Assembly (NCBI GenBank): GCA_964618855.1
Contig: CAZUCD010000052.1
Location: forward strand, 1 to 23,441
Source of the DNA: CAZUCD01 sp964618855
GTDB lineage: Bacteria; Sumerlaeota; Sumerlaeia; SLMS01; JANRJK01
Length of the DNA stretch: 23,441 bases
Reading direction: 5' to 3'
Within the stretch, counting starts at the first letter, position 1. Every line of letters begins with the position of its first letter. The notes under the pieces are model-generated. The model had not been told where the DNA came from, ran no database searches, and saw nothing but the letters and a program-made list of their open reading frames with translations. Positions 1 to 12,285 of this stretch are shown piece by piece. The translations under genes were made by a program, and so were the position numbers.

Positions 1-4431
<4,431 letters not shown>

Positions 4432-4567
4432 GATCCCGATGGTTGGGGTGCGCGGCTAGGAGGCAACAGGACTCGCTGCGGGCCTGTTCACTGGGAAAAC
4501 AATCAGCGCGGAGTGTCGAGGATCAGTGGGGGGGGTCCCGTGCGGCTGGCGGGTCCGCCCGGGCCGG

Positions 4568-4738
4568 CTAGTGGCCGTGCCCATGGCCCTGCTTGTCGTC
4601 ACCGTCGGACTCCTCGTGGTCGAGGGTCCACAGCTTGCGCGCGACGCCCACAATGCCGACGAAGGCGAAGATCGCATACCCGAGCAGCGTGTACTTCTCC
4701 TTCGGGGTCATCGTGAGGAGGATGTCGAGCAGGTTCAC
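4568..4738 (-). CDS. Small single-pass membrane protein with His-rich tail
   Basis: About 56 residues if translation starts at GTG 4738 (VNLLDILLTMTPKEKY...), or 47 if it starts at the internal ATG at 4711. I prefer the GTG because the ATG has no visible ribosome binding site, but neither start is strong. One hydrophobic helix (LLGYAIFAFVGIVGVA) is followed by an acidic stretch and a terminal GHGHGH. The His cluster could bind metal; that is inference. It lies between the large kinase gene and the glycosyltransferase on the same strand, with gaps of 136 and 77 bases. I do not recognise the family. Its size resembles small cofactor or assembly subunits of membrane complexes, but no partner complex is encoded nearby. 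Confidence 0.55.
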   Translation of the reverse strand: MNLLDILLTMTPKEKYTLLGYAIFAFVGIVGVARKLWTLDHEESDGDDKQGHGHGH

Positions 4739-4815
4739 GCGCCGGGTTCCGTTCGGTTGGGTGTGCGCGGAGGAGATTCGATTCGGCGATGGACCGCAAG
4801 GGGGAAGCGGGCGCC

Positions 4816-6421
4816 CTAGCGGCTTGCGGGCTGCCGCGGCGCGCCGGCCTGGCGGAGCTTTGCGCGCGTCTGGACGGCCCGCCAGGCGGCGTCGTTGAAG
4901 CGGATCTCTATGCGCGGATTGTGGAAACCGCACTCGCTGCTCGGCCCCGGCTTCGCAATGGTGATGGTGTTGGGGAACCGCTCGCGTAGAAGGCGGAGCT
5001 TCTCGTTTTCCTTCTTCGACAGCCCTGGGAAGCGCTCGTACCTGAGTGTGGCGAAGCTCTCGATCGCCAGCACCTGGCACTGGTCGGCCAGCGCGTGGAG
5101 TTCCTTCGAGCTGCGCCCGAAGGCGGATTCGTCAAGCACGAGGCGGTCCGTCGTGTGGATGCCGCGGTAGAAGGGATCTATGCGCAGGATGCGGTACATT
5201 CCGCTCGGTCCATTTGCGGCGAGCCATTGCGAGGCGGCGAGCCGGGTGTCTGGCACGATGTCCGAGCTGATCCGCCACGATGTCCACGCTGGGAGTGCGA
5301 GGAGGGCCACGCAGGCCGCAGCGCGCGCCTGGGACCGCCGGACAAACGCCAGCAACCAACCCGCAAGGATACAGAGGGAGGGGATGACGGCCATCATGTA
5401 GCGCTCGCGGTCCACGCCGCGCTTGGCGCTGCCCAGTTCGCTGACGACGTAGAACCCAATGCCGACTGCGGCGACCGCCATCATGGCGCGGTTGCGGCGC
5501 GCAAAAGCGGCGACCAGCCCCGCGGTGCCCACCAACGCCGCTGGCCAAGTCATGCCGGGCCCGACTCCGATGCGGTAGAAGTACGTGCCGAGGTCCGGCC
5601 ACTGCCAGACGTGCAGGCGGATGCTCTTGGATCCGCCTGAGAGGCGCCCCACTTCCCTCGATAGGTCCCGGTGCGCCACCCCAAGATCGAGCGCCTGCGG
5701 AGAGAGGATCACGAATGTGGCANNNNNNNNNNGCCGTGCCGGCGAGCAGAAGTAGCAGGATGCGGCGGCGCTCGGCGGGATCCTGCACCGTCCGCCAAAC
5801 CCCGGCGCCCAACGCCACCGGGACGAGGAAGCCGATGAACTTCGACGCGGCGCAGATGCCGCAGCATGCGGCGACCGCCCATTGCCAGCGGGCGCGCGAC
5901 CTCCCGCGTTCCGCCGCGAGGCACCGCGCAATCGCCCACCCCGTCAGGGCGAGCGCGAACGCAAGGACGGTGTCCTCCTTGAAGTAGCGCGAGTGCACGA
6001 CGTTCATCGGGCAGAATGCGAGGAGGGTGGTCGCGAAGAAGGCGGCGCCCGCGGGAAGGAGCCTGCGCGTGAGTGCCCAGAAGGGGAGCACGATGGCGCT
6101 GCCGAACAGCGCCGACACGACCCGGCCCGCGAGGACGACCTGCGCCTCCGTCGGCATCTCCCCCTGCCAGGTCTTCACGAGCCAACTGGCGAGGAGAGTC
6201 GCGTTCAGGAGCAGCCCCGGATGGTTCAGGTAATCCGGGCTCTCTCCCTTCAACATGCGAAGGACGGCGGGCATCTTGGTCCACTCGTCCGGGTGGTAGA
6301 CTGCGGGCAGCCCCCAATCGAGGTTCCAGAGGCGCAGCACGAAGGCCGCCACCATGATCGCGACTGCGACGGGGAGCTCCCAACGTGCGGGTTCGGGGGT
6401 GGTGGGAGGCTTGGAGACCAT
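4816..6421 (-). CDS. GT39/ArnT-like membrane glycosyltransferase, interrupted by assembly gap
   Basis: ATG at 6421 starts MVSKPPTTPEPARWEL, followed by a first membrane helix and the loop motif YHPDEW (D45, E46), the acidic pair typical of lipid-phosphosugar-dependent GT-C enzymes of the PMT/ArnT type. Many further helices follow. The frame enters the N gap at 5732 and resumes in a different frame at 5722, continuing through more helices and a soluble C-terminal part to TAG at 4816. Both halves read as one protein of about 535 residues. The leftover bases on each side show that a true gap length divisible by three would restore the frame, so the 10 Ns are a placeholder. The enzyme probably moves a sugar from a polyprenyl-phosphate donor onto a lipid or protein outside the membrane; the acceptor is unknown. 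It diverges from the D-Ala ligase gene. Confidence 0.82.
5723..5732. other. Assembly gap (10 N)
   Basis: Ten N bases lie inside the glycosyltransferase gene. The coding frames either side (codon starts at 5734 before the gap and 5721 after it, reading minus) cannot join across 10 bases but join across any multiple of three, so the gap length is arbitrary. Confidence 0.98.
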
Positions 6422-6542
6422 GGACTTGCGAGGGAGCCGGGGGTGGCCCCGGCGGGCAACGATTTCCAGCCTCTCTTTTTTCTTGAAGCTGTGCGTCGCA
6501 GCCACAGCTATTCGGAAAAACCCTGCCCCCCGGGAGTGGGCC
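6422..6542. promoter_or_regulatory. Divergent intergenic region between GT39 gene and ddl
   Basis: The 121 bases separate two outward-facing start codons, so promoters in both directions are expected. The stretch CTCTTTTTTCTTGAAG near 6472-6487 is unusually AT-rich for this window, and TTGAAG could serve as a -35 element toward ddl. No convincing -10 match was found. The sequence GGGAG lies about six bases before the ddl ATG and is a plausible ribosome binding site. There is no clear site before the GT39 start. Confidence 0.3.
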
Positions 6543-7673
6543 ATGCCTCCGTCCGTCTTTCCCCGCAAGGTTGCCATCCTCTGCGGCGGTCCCTCGACCG
6601 AGTACGTCGTCTCGCTGACGTCGGCGCGCTGCTGCGCCCATGCGCTGGACCGCTACAGGTACCGCGCCCGCGTCGTCTGCATCCAGGAGGACGGGGCGTG
6701 GGTGATGCCTGAGGAGGAGTGGAACGCGGAGACGCCGCCCTCGCGCATCGAGAAGCTCTTCGACCTCCTCGACGTTCCGGAGTACTGCCCGACGGGATAC
6801 TTCAAGCAGCGCACGGCCGCCGAGGGGATCGTGCGGCTTGTGCAATGGCAGCCGGACATCGTGATGCCGATCATGCACGGGGCCTGGGGGGAGGACGGGC
6901 GCATCCAGGGGCTGCTGGACATCATGGGGCTGCCGTACCTGGGCAGCGGCGTCGCCGCCTCGGCGCTGGCGATGGACAAGCGGCGGACGGTGGACTACCT
7001 CGCCGCGCAGGGCATTCGCGTTTCCCGGCACATCCTGATGCGCTCATCGAGTCCGCGCACGCACCGCGAGGACCAGATCGCGGCGGCGGGGGGGCTGCTG
7101 GGCTGGCCGATCATCGTCAAGCCGGCGCGCGGCGGATCGAGCGTCGCCACGGCGCGCGTCGAGTCCACCGACGACCTGTACCGCGCGGTGTGCCGTGCGT
7201 TCGAGGTGGACACGGAAGTGCTGCTCGAACAGTTCGTGCGCGGCCGCGAGGTCACCTGCGCCGTGCTCGACCTTGCAGAAGCCTACGGCGGCCGCATCGT
7301 GTGCCCGCCCACGGAGATCCGGCCACGCGGCGGCGCCTTGTTCAGCTTCGATGCCAAGTACACGCCCGGCGCCACGGAGGAAATCACCCCCGCGCCCATG
7401 CCGGAGGAGGTGCTCAACCGCATCCAGGTCATCGCGGAGAAGGCGCACGACCTCCTCGGCTGCAAGGGGCTCTCCCGGACGGACATGATCGTCCCGGAGG
7501 ACGGGCAGCCGGTCTACCTCGAGACGAACACGATGCCCGGCATGACGGGCACCAGCCTGCTCCCACAGGGCGCGGCGGAGGTGGGCATCAGCATGACGTC
7601 GCTCCTCACGGGACTCGTGGAAGGAGTCTTCGAAACGATCATCGAGCAGCGCACGCGCGAGGAGAAGGAGTAG
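6543..7673 (+). CDS. ddl: D-alanine--D-alanine ligase
   Basis: This 376-residue ATP-grasp enzyme joins two D-alanines in the cytoplasm for peptidoglycan precursor synthesis. The N-terminal GGPSTEYVVSLTSAR contains the conserved Glu (E20). HGAWGEDGRIQGLLD begins at H112. KPARGGSS is the ATP-binding strand, FDAKYTPGATEE the substrate loop, and D314 with E327 and N329 of LETNTMPGMT are the metal ligands, followed by the family-typical TSLLPQGA. The length suits the longer Ddl class. ATG 6543 is chosen because GGGAG lies at good spacing and because the frame upstream overlaps the divergent promoter region and has no homology-like content. It converges with the flippase-like gene, 14 bases away. 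No mur or fts genes are adjacent, so this is not the usual division cluster. Confidence 0.95.
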   Translation: MPPSVFPRKVAILCGGPSTEYVVSLTSARCCAHALDRYRYRARVVCIQEDGAWVMPEEEWNAETPPSRIEKLFDLLDVPEYCPTGYFKQRTAAEGIVRLVQWQPDIVMPIMHGAWGEDGRIQGLLDIMGLPYLGSGVAASALAMDKRRTVDYLAAQGIRVSRHILMRSSSPRTHREDQIAAAGGLLGWPIIVKPARGGSSVATARVESTDDLYRAVCRAFEVDTEVLLEQFVRGREVTCAVLDLAEAYGGRIVCPPTEIRPRGGALFSFDAKYTPGATEEITPAPMPEEVLNRIQVIAEKAHDLLGCKGLSRTDMIVPEDGQPVYLETNTMPGMTGTSLLPQGAAEVGISMTSLLTGLVEGVFETIIEQRTREEKE

Positions 7674-7687
7674 GCACGACAGGCCAG

Positions 7688-8950
7688 CTAGGACGCGCCC
7701 TCCACAACGTCCCCCCCCTTGATGTGGATCTTAGCGGCGTAGGCGAGGCCGACGATGGTGATGGGGAGCCACTGGAAGAAGTGGCAGACAATGGTGTAGC
7801 CGAGCGCGAGAGCGCGGCCCTCCTCCGTGGAGGGCACGAGTCCGAGAACCAGGAGTGCGACGATCCCGCCCGCCTCGTAGAGCCCCCAGAAGCCGGGCGC
7901 CGAGGGCAGGCTGATGGCTATCGCCGTGATGGCCAGGTACGCCATCGCGTGCGCCATGGTCATCTGAAGGCCCGGCACCCCCCATGCCATGACGAGGAAC
8001 GAGAATCCGCCCAGGGCCCACACAACGAGCGTGTGGAACAGGATGAGAGCCAGGCGACCAGGACTGCGGAGGGCGACAAACCCTGAGGCAAACTTGGTGA
8101 AGAGGCCCTGGAGGGCGCCCCGGACGGTATCGGGCAAAAGGGGAATGCGGGCGATGATGGAAAGGGCGAGCCTCTGCACGGGCGGGAGCATCATCGCAAC
8201 GACGCCGAGCAGCAGCAAGGCCACGAAGCGGGAGAGGCCTGCGCCGAGCTCCTTGAACTTCTCCGCATTGAGCACGTAGAGCTTGCCGAAGGCATAGTCC
8301 CCCTGACGGTCGACGAAGGGACCCAGGACGACCATCATGGCGCCGACGGCGCAGAGCGCAGCAGTGATGCCGGTCGCCTTGGAGAGCCCCGGCCGCCGCT
8401 CCCCAACGCGGAACGACACGACGGCGGCGACCGCACCAACCAGGAACAGCCCCGCGGTGAGCATGCCGACAAGGGCCGTGCCGGGCACCTCGCGGCGCGT
8501 GTCCCATATCTGCTCCGCGTTTGGGTCGAACGGAAGGATCAGGGGAACGACCGCCAGCACCCCGAGCAGGGTCATCGCGTCGAGGAGGCGCTCGAGGACG
8601 ACGGTCGAAAAGCCGGCGGCGAACGGGATGCCCTCAGTCCTTTGCAGGGCGATGGGGCGCGCAAACTCCCCGGCCCTCGCGGGGAAGACCGAGTTGAAGG
8701 CGAATCCGATCATCATGGGGCCGAATAGCGCGCGCGAGGTGCAGTCCTTGGCATCCAGGAGGAGGAGGCGCCAGCGCAGTGCCCGCCACCACATCTGGAG
8801 CATCGTGATTGCCACGAAGGGGACGATCCAGACCGGCTGCATGGTCTTGAGCGCCGCGCCCAGCGACCGGATGTCGATCGACCGGAACGCGAGCCAGAGG
8901 AACACGCCGCTGACCGCAAAACCGATGGCGGCCTGGGTGGACTTACTCAT
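7688..8950 (-). CDS. Flippase-like / lysylphosphatidylglycerol synthase-type membrane protein
   Basis: This 420-residue protein has about eight membrane helices and the hallmarks of the AglD/MprF N-terminal family (UPF0104): RALRWRLLL near 56-64, NSVFPARAGEFARP at 86-99 and VVLERLLDAMTLL near 117-129. There is no C-terminal aminoacyl-transferase domain, so it is the flippase-like part only. Proteins of this family move or modify lipid-linked head groups or glycans across the inner membrane; its substrate here cannot be told. It starts 20 bases after the stop of cdsA on the same strand, so the two are probably cotranscribed, which fits a lipid role. The last residues (GDVVEGAS) are soluble. 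Confidence 0.85.
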   Translation of the reverse strand: MSKSTQAAIGFAVSGVFLWLAFRSIDIRSLGAALKTMQPVWIVPFVAITMLQMWWRALRWRLLLLDAKDCTSRALFGPMMIGFAFNSVFPARAGEFARPIALQRTEGIPFAAGFSTVVLERLLDAMTLLGVLAVVPLILPFDPNAEQIWDTRREVPGTALVGMLTAGLFLVGAVAAVVSFRVGERRPGLSKATGITAALCAVGAMMVVLGPFVDRQGDYAFGKLYVLNAEKFKELGAGLSRFVALLLLGVVAMMLPPVQRLALSIIARIPLLPDTVRGALQGLFTKFASGFVALRSPGRLALILFHTLVVWALGGFSFLVMAWGVPGLQMTMAHAMAYLAITAIAISLPSAPGFWGLYEAGGIVALLVLGLVPSTEEGRALALGYTIVCHFFQWLPITIVGLAYAAKIHIKGGDVVEGAS

Positions 8951-8970
8951 CGTTCGGTTTGGTCATCGGG

Positions 8971-9825
8971 CTAGATCGGCAGGACGTCCGGGTGGAGTAT
9001 CTCGAGGTAAACGGCTAGCGGAATCCCTGTGAAGAGCACGGCGTCGAGCATGTCGAGGAAGCCGCCGTGCCCGCCGAGGGCGAGCACTTTTCCGAGCTTG
9101 GCGTTCTCTGTCGCGACAGCGCTGTCCTTCACGCCCGCGTCGCGCTTGATGAGCGATTCGGCGAGGTCCCCAATCTGCGTGACGAGGCAGAACACGAGGG
9201 CGAAGAGGGCGAACTCCCAGGGGGGCGTGTGGGAGAACCTCTCGCGGAAGACGTACCAGGCGACCGCCGCCCCGATCAGGGCCCCAAGCAGGCCGCCGAA
9301 GGATCCCTCGATGGTCTTGCCGGGGCTCACGTTGGGGATGAGCTTGTGGCGCCCGAGCGCCTTTCCGACGAAGAGTGCGAATGAATCGGTCAGGAACACC
9401 ATGGCCAGTGCGAGGGCGCCCCAGACATGCGCCTCGCCCCGCGTGACAAAGATGAGCGCCCAGACGGCCGCCGGCACGCCCACGTAGACGACCACGCCTA
9501 TGGTGGCCGTGACATCCCGGAATGCACCCTCAACATCCGAGCGCAGTCGGTAGGCAAACGCTCCGCACGAGATGACGCCCAGCAGGAGGATGCTGTAGTC
9601 GAGCTTCGCCATCGCCCCCTCGATGACGAGGGCGACGACACCGAGTATGGCGATGCGCTTGCGGATGCGAACCCCGCGGGAGCGGAACATGCGGCGGAGT
9701 TCCTGCACGCACATCGCCGAGGCGAACGCGATGAAGGCCACCATGGCCCATGAGAGCTCGGGCACGAGCAGGCTCGCGACGAGGAAGGAGAGAAAGATGG
9801 CGGCGACGCCGATGCGTCCGGCCAT
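8971..9825 (-). CDS. cdsA: Phosphatidate cytidylyltransferase
   Basis: This 284-residue membrane enzyme makes CDP-diacylglycerol from phosphatidate and CTP, the branch point for bacterial phospholipids. It has about eight helices, TDSFALFVGKALGRHK in the middle, PNVSPGKTIEGSFGG, and the C-terminal signature SLIKRDAGVKDS (K227 to S235). The signature is unusual. About 11 extra residues (AVATENAKLGKVLA...) separate KDS from GGHGGFLDMLD (H253), and the usual DR is D258-M259. ATG 9825 is the only reasonable start before the conserved region; AGGAGG lies rather far upstream (about 23 bases). It is followed 20 bases later by the flippase-like gene and separated from the upstream aminotransferase by a terminator. 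Confidence 0.93.
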   Translation of the reverse strand: MAGRIGVAAIFLSFLVASLLVPELSWAMVAFIAFASAMCVQELRRMFRSRGVRIRKRIAILGVVALVIEGAMAKLDYSILLLGVISCGAFAYRLRSDVEGAFRDVTATIGVVVYVGVPAAVWALIFVTRGEAHVWGALALAMVFLTDSFALFVGKALGRHKLIPNVSPGKTIEGSFGGLLGALIGAAVAWYVFRERFSHTPPWEFALFALVFCLVTQIGDLAESLIKRDAGVKDSAVATENAKLGKVLALGGHGGFLDMLDAVLFTGIPLAVYLEILHPDVLPI

Positions 9826-9923
9826 GGGGGCGGCTGTCTGGCGCCGCGCCTCCTGTGGGGTGGCCGCGCAAGGGCGGCTCTCCTGCGGTTGGGACGCCGT
9901 ATGGCACGCGGGGGCGCGCCGGT

Positions 9924-9952
9924 GGAAAAGAAAAATCGCGCGGGCTCGCGCT
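9924..9952 (-). terminator. Intrinsic terminator after aminotransferase gene
   Basis: Directly after the TGA of the aminotransferase, the minus strand reads GCGCG-AGCC-CGCGC, a five-pair GC stem with a four-base loop, followed by GATTTTTCTTTT. A strong stem plus a T-rich tract is a classic Rho-independent terminator. It separates this gene from cdsA. Confidence 0.75.
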
Positions 9953-9953
9953 T

Positions 9954-10832
9954 TCACTCCCCCCGAAGGGACTCGATCTCCCCCGCGACCCTGATCCGGT
10001 AGGCGGCGTGCAGCCCCTTCGCCATCGGTCCCGGCGCGGTCGCGGACATCCGCCATCCCCCCACGGCGCGGACGGGGACGACCTGACGGATGACGTTGGT
10101 CAGCAGAACCTCGCGCGCGTCCTCGAGGTCGCGCAGGGTAACAGGCGCCTCGGCGGACTCGAAGCCGAGCTCCCTGGCGATGGAGAGGATTTGTGCTCGC
10201 ATGACGCCACCGAGCGCGCCCTCCGCCGTCGGAGGAGTCGCGAGGACCCCGTCCGCGCGCACGACGAAGACGTTCGCCATGGCCGCCTCGGCGACGCGCC
10301 CCTGCGTGTTGAGCAGCAGCGCATCCTCGGCGCCGCCGGCGATGGCCTCCGCGCGGGCAAGCAGGCGCTCCGAGTAGCCGGTGCACTTGGCCGCAGCGAG
10401 GGGTGACCGTTCGTTCAGGGGGAAGCTCGCGATCGAAAGGCACTCCGGGAGTGGAAGCTGGCGGCAGGCGTCGCGCGCCAGGGCAAGCGCGTACACCAGG
10501 ACCGTCGGGGGGGATTGGGCGTCCACCGCCCGGGGGGAGCCGTCGCTGGCGCCGGCGGCGACGGTGATGCGGATGCGGGCAAACTCGAGCCCGTTGGCGT
10601 CGAGGACCTGCTCGCAGATTTCCCGCAGTTCCCCTTCGCCGGGACCCTGCTGCATGCGCAGGAAAAGGAGGCTGGATGCGAGCCGCGCGGCGTGGGCGCC
10701 GAAGTGCAGCGGCTGGCCCTCCTCGGCGCGCAGGGTCTCGAAGGCGCCATGCCCCAGGAGGAAGCCGCGCTCCAGCGGATCGATGCCAGCGTCGTCGCGC
10801 TCGATGAATCGGCCGTTGAGGTACAGGATCAT
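9954..10832 (-). CDS. Class IV aminotransferase (PabC / branched-chain / D-amino acid type)
   Basis: This 292-residue PLP enzyme of fold type IV begins MILYLNGRFIERDDAG. ERGFLLGHGAFETLR near residues 21-35 is most like aminodeoxychorismate lyase (PabC). K149 in AAAKCTGYSERLL is the expected Schiff-base lysine, and E182 in GRVAEAAMANVF is the conserved cofactor-contacting Glu. Candidate roles are 4-aminobenzoate formation for folate, branched-chain transamination or D-alanine supply; the GHGAFETLR block favours the PabC-like group. The nearby D-Ala ligase makes D-Ala transamination worth testing, but the two are three genes apart on opposite strands. ATG 10832 matches the family start. It has its own terminator and a 197-base divergent region upstream. 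Confidence 0.85.
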   Translation of the reverse strand: MILYLNGRFIERDDAGIDPLERGFLLGHGAFETLRAEEGQPLHFGAHAARLASSLLFLRMQQGPGEGELREICEQVLDANGLEFARIRITVAAGASDGSPRAVDAQSPPTVLVYALALARDACRQLPLPECLSIASFPLNERSPLAAAKCTGYSERLLARAEAIAGGAEDALLLNTQGRVAEAAMANVFVVRADGVLATPPTAEGALGGVMRAQILSIARELGFESAEAPVTLRDLEDAREVLLTNVIRQVVPVRAVGGWRMSATAPGPMAKGLHAAYRIRVAGEIESLRGE

Positions 10833-11029
10833 GGTCGTTCGGGCTGGGAAGGCATCGCAGGTCAGGGCGCAGTTTGCGCCCGGGACGCCCCGATGGCAAG
10901 GTCGGCGAGCGCGAAGGCGCGCGGGCACGCGCAATTCCCGTTGTTCTTGCGCGGAATCCTGAGCACAATGCCCGTCACGCTTGGTTTGATCACCCCGCGC
11001 GCGCGCCGTGAGAGTTCGAGGGAACGGTC

Positions 11030-11491
11030 ATGGGCAGAGCCATTGGCACACTCCTGCTCCTGGTGGCACTGGGAGCCGGAGGGTACATCGTCTGGAAGAA
11101 GTTTGGCGGCATCGGCGGTCCCCCGATGAAGTCGATGCCGAGCTTCGTTTCCGCCGAGACCGAGAAGGTCTTTGGGCGGCAGAACTCCCCGGCGATGCTC
11201 GGGGAGCGGATACACATGATCATCCCATCGATCACCACCATCACGAACGAGACGGGCCCGATCCGCCAGCACACGCGCCTAGAGGCGCGCGTGCACGACA
11301 AGTTGGCTGACCCCACGACGGGCACCCCGGCCCACAAGCGCTACATCGGCGAGTGGACGATCGACGGGCAGAACAAGCCGGCCAACGTCACATTCGAGTT
11401 CATACAGACCTCGGCAGGGTTCGAGTTCGACGGCATGACGATGTACGGACGCACGTACAAGATTTCTGAGATTCAGGTCGCGGGGAACTGA
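11030..11491 (+). CDS. Hypothetical membrane-anchored protein
   Basis: This 153-residue protein has an N-terminal helix (TLLLLVALGAGGYIVW, about 7-22), followed by a Lys-rich, Gly-rich linker and a soluble domain of about 115 residues containing HKRYIGEWTIDGQNKPANV and FEFDGMTMYGRTYKIS, which look beta-rich. GAGGGA six bases before the ATG is a good ribosome binding site and supports this start. There is no signal-peptidase site, so it is probably an N-in anchored protein with an exported domain. I recognise no family. Its last 19 bases overlap the 3' end of the convergent membrane-protein gene, so transcripts of the two are complementary there. Confidence 0.75.
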   Translation: MGRAIGTLLLLVALGAGGYIVWKKFGGIGGPPMKSMPSFVSAETEKVFGRQNSPAMLGERIHMIIPSITTITNETGPIRQHTRLEARVHDKLADPTTGTPAHKRYIGEWTIDGQNKPANVTFEFIQTSAGFEFDGMTMYGRTYKISEIQVAGN

Positions 11492-12285
11492 ACCTGCGCG
11501 ATGCGCCGCCGCGCGGCCACGGCCAACAGCCATTTCAGGGAGACCTGACCCACGAGCACCCCGGCCAGGAAGAGGGGCGCGAGGTGGGGCAGCCGCAGCA
11601 CGCGCAGCCCCCCTGCCATGGCTGAGTCGGGCACGGGCGCGGCCGTGGCCACGACAAAGCCGAGGAAGAGGCTCGCGGCCGAGACCGCAGCCAGCGCCAG
11701 CCCCACCTGCATGAGCGACCGCGCCCAGGCCCATGGCGTCGGCTCGCGGAGGAATGCCTCGTGCGTCAGAATGAGCACCGCCATCCGGGCGGTTGCGAGG
11801 TGTGCCACGGCCATGCAGACGGGCGCGCCTACCTGAAATGCCCAGTAGGACCCCGGGAATTGTGGCAGGAGAAACTTGAGCGGATCGCCCGGATAGGGTT
11901 GGAGCGCATCGCCAATCGCGTGGATCAGGACGGCGGGGGCAATGAACCTGTAGGTCGCGCGTGCGAAGGCGCCAGCGACCATGGGTGCGGAGTTGGGCGT
12001 CGCCTCCCAATCCGCCATGTGCCCCTGCCGGCGTGCGAGGCCGATCTCCGAAAACGCGTGGTCCGCGGCCAGCCAGCACCACAGTAGCTCCCCGACTCCC
12101 CACCGCAGAATGTGGTAGTCGATCACCATCCCAAAGGAACCGGTCGAGGTGGCCCATTCCTTCGCGAATGCGCCAATCGCGCACGCGGCGATAGTGACGC
12201 CGGCTAGCATGGCGACCTGGCGCGGGTTTGCATTGCGGCGCGAGAAGTAGTCCTCGAACGCGGCGGCGGTGGGGGCGGCTACCAT
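11473..12285 (-). CDS. Hypothetical polytopic membrane protein
   Basis: This 270-residue protein has about six or seven hydrophobic segments and a His/Trp-rich early region (YHILRWGVGELLWCWLAADHAF). ATG 12285 overlaps the end of the preceding GT39-like gene: the minus strand reads GCATGGTAG, in which TAG stops one gene and ATG starts the next. This indicates translational coupling and a shared function with the glycosyltransferase. The family is not recognised; it may be a lipid or glycan membrane partner, but that is inference from context only. The TGA at 11473-11475 lies inside the 3' end of the opposing gene. Confidence 0.8.
   Translation of the reverse strand: MVAAPTAAAFEDYFSRRNANPRQVAMLAGVTIAACAIGAFAKEWATSTGSFGMVIDYHILRWGVGELLWCWLAADHAFSEIGLARRQGHMADWEATPNSAPMVAGAFARATYRFIAPAVLIHAIGDALQPYPGDPLKFLLPQFPGSYWAFQVGAPVCMAVAHLATARMAVLILTHEAFLREPTPWAWARSLMQVGLALAAVSAASLFLGFVVATAAPVPDSAMAGGLRVLRLPHLAPLFLAGVLVGQVSLKWLLAVAARRRIAQVQFPAT

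Noticed and set aside
6470..6485. T-rich run as a terminator of the GT39 or ddl gene
   Set aside because: It lies between divergent starts, not after any stop codon, and has no preceding stem.
9826..10968. Very long upstream extension of the cdsA frame across the aminotransferase gene
   Set aside because: The extension overlaps a well-supported PLP enzyme in another frame and an intrinsic terminator. The conserved CdsA sequence starts at 9825.
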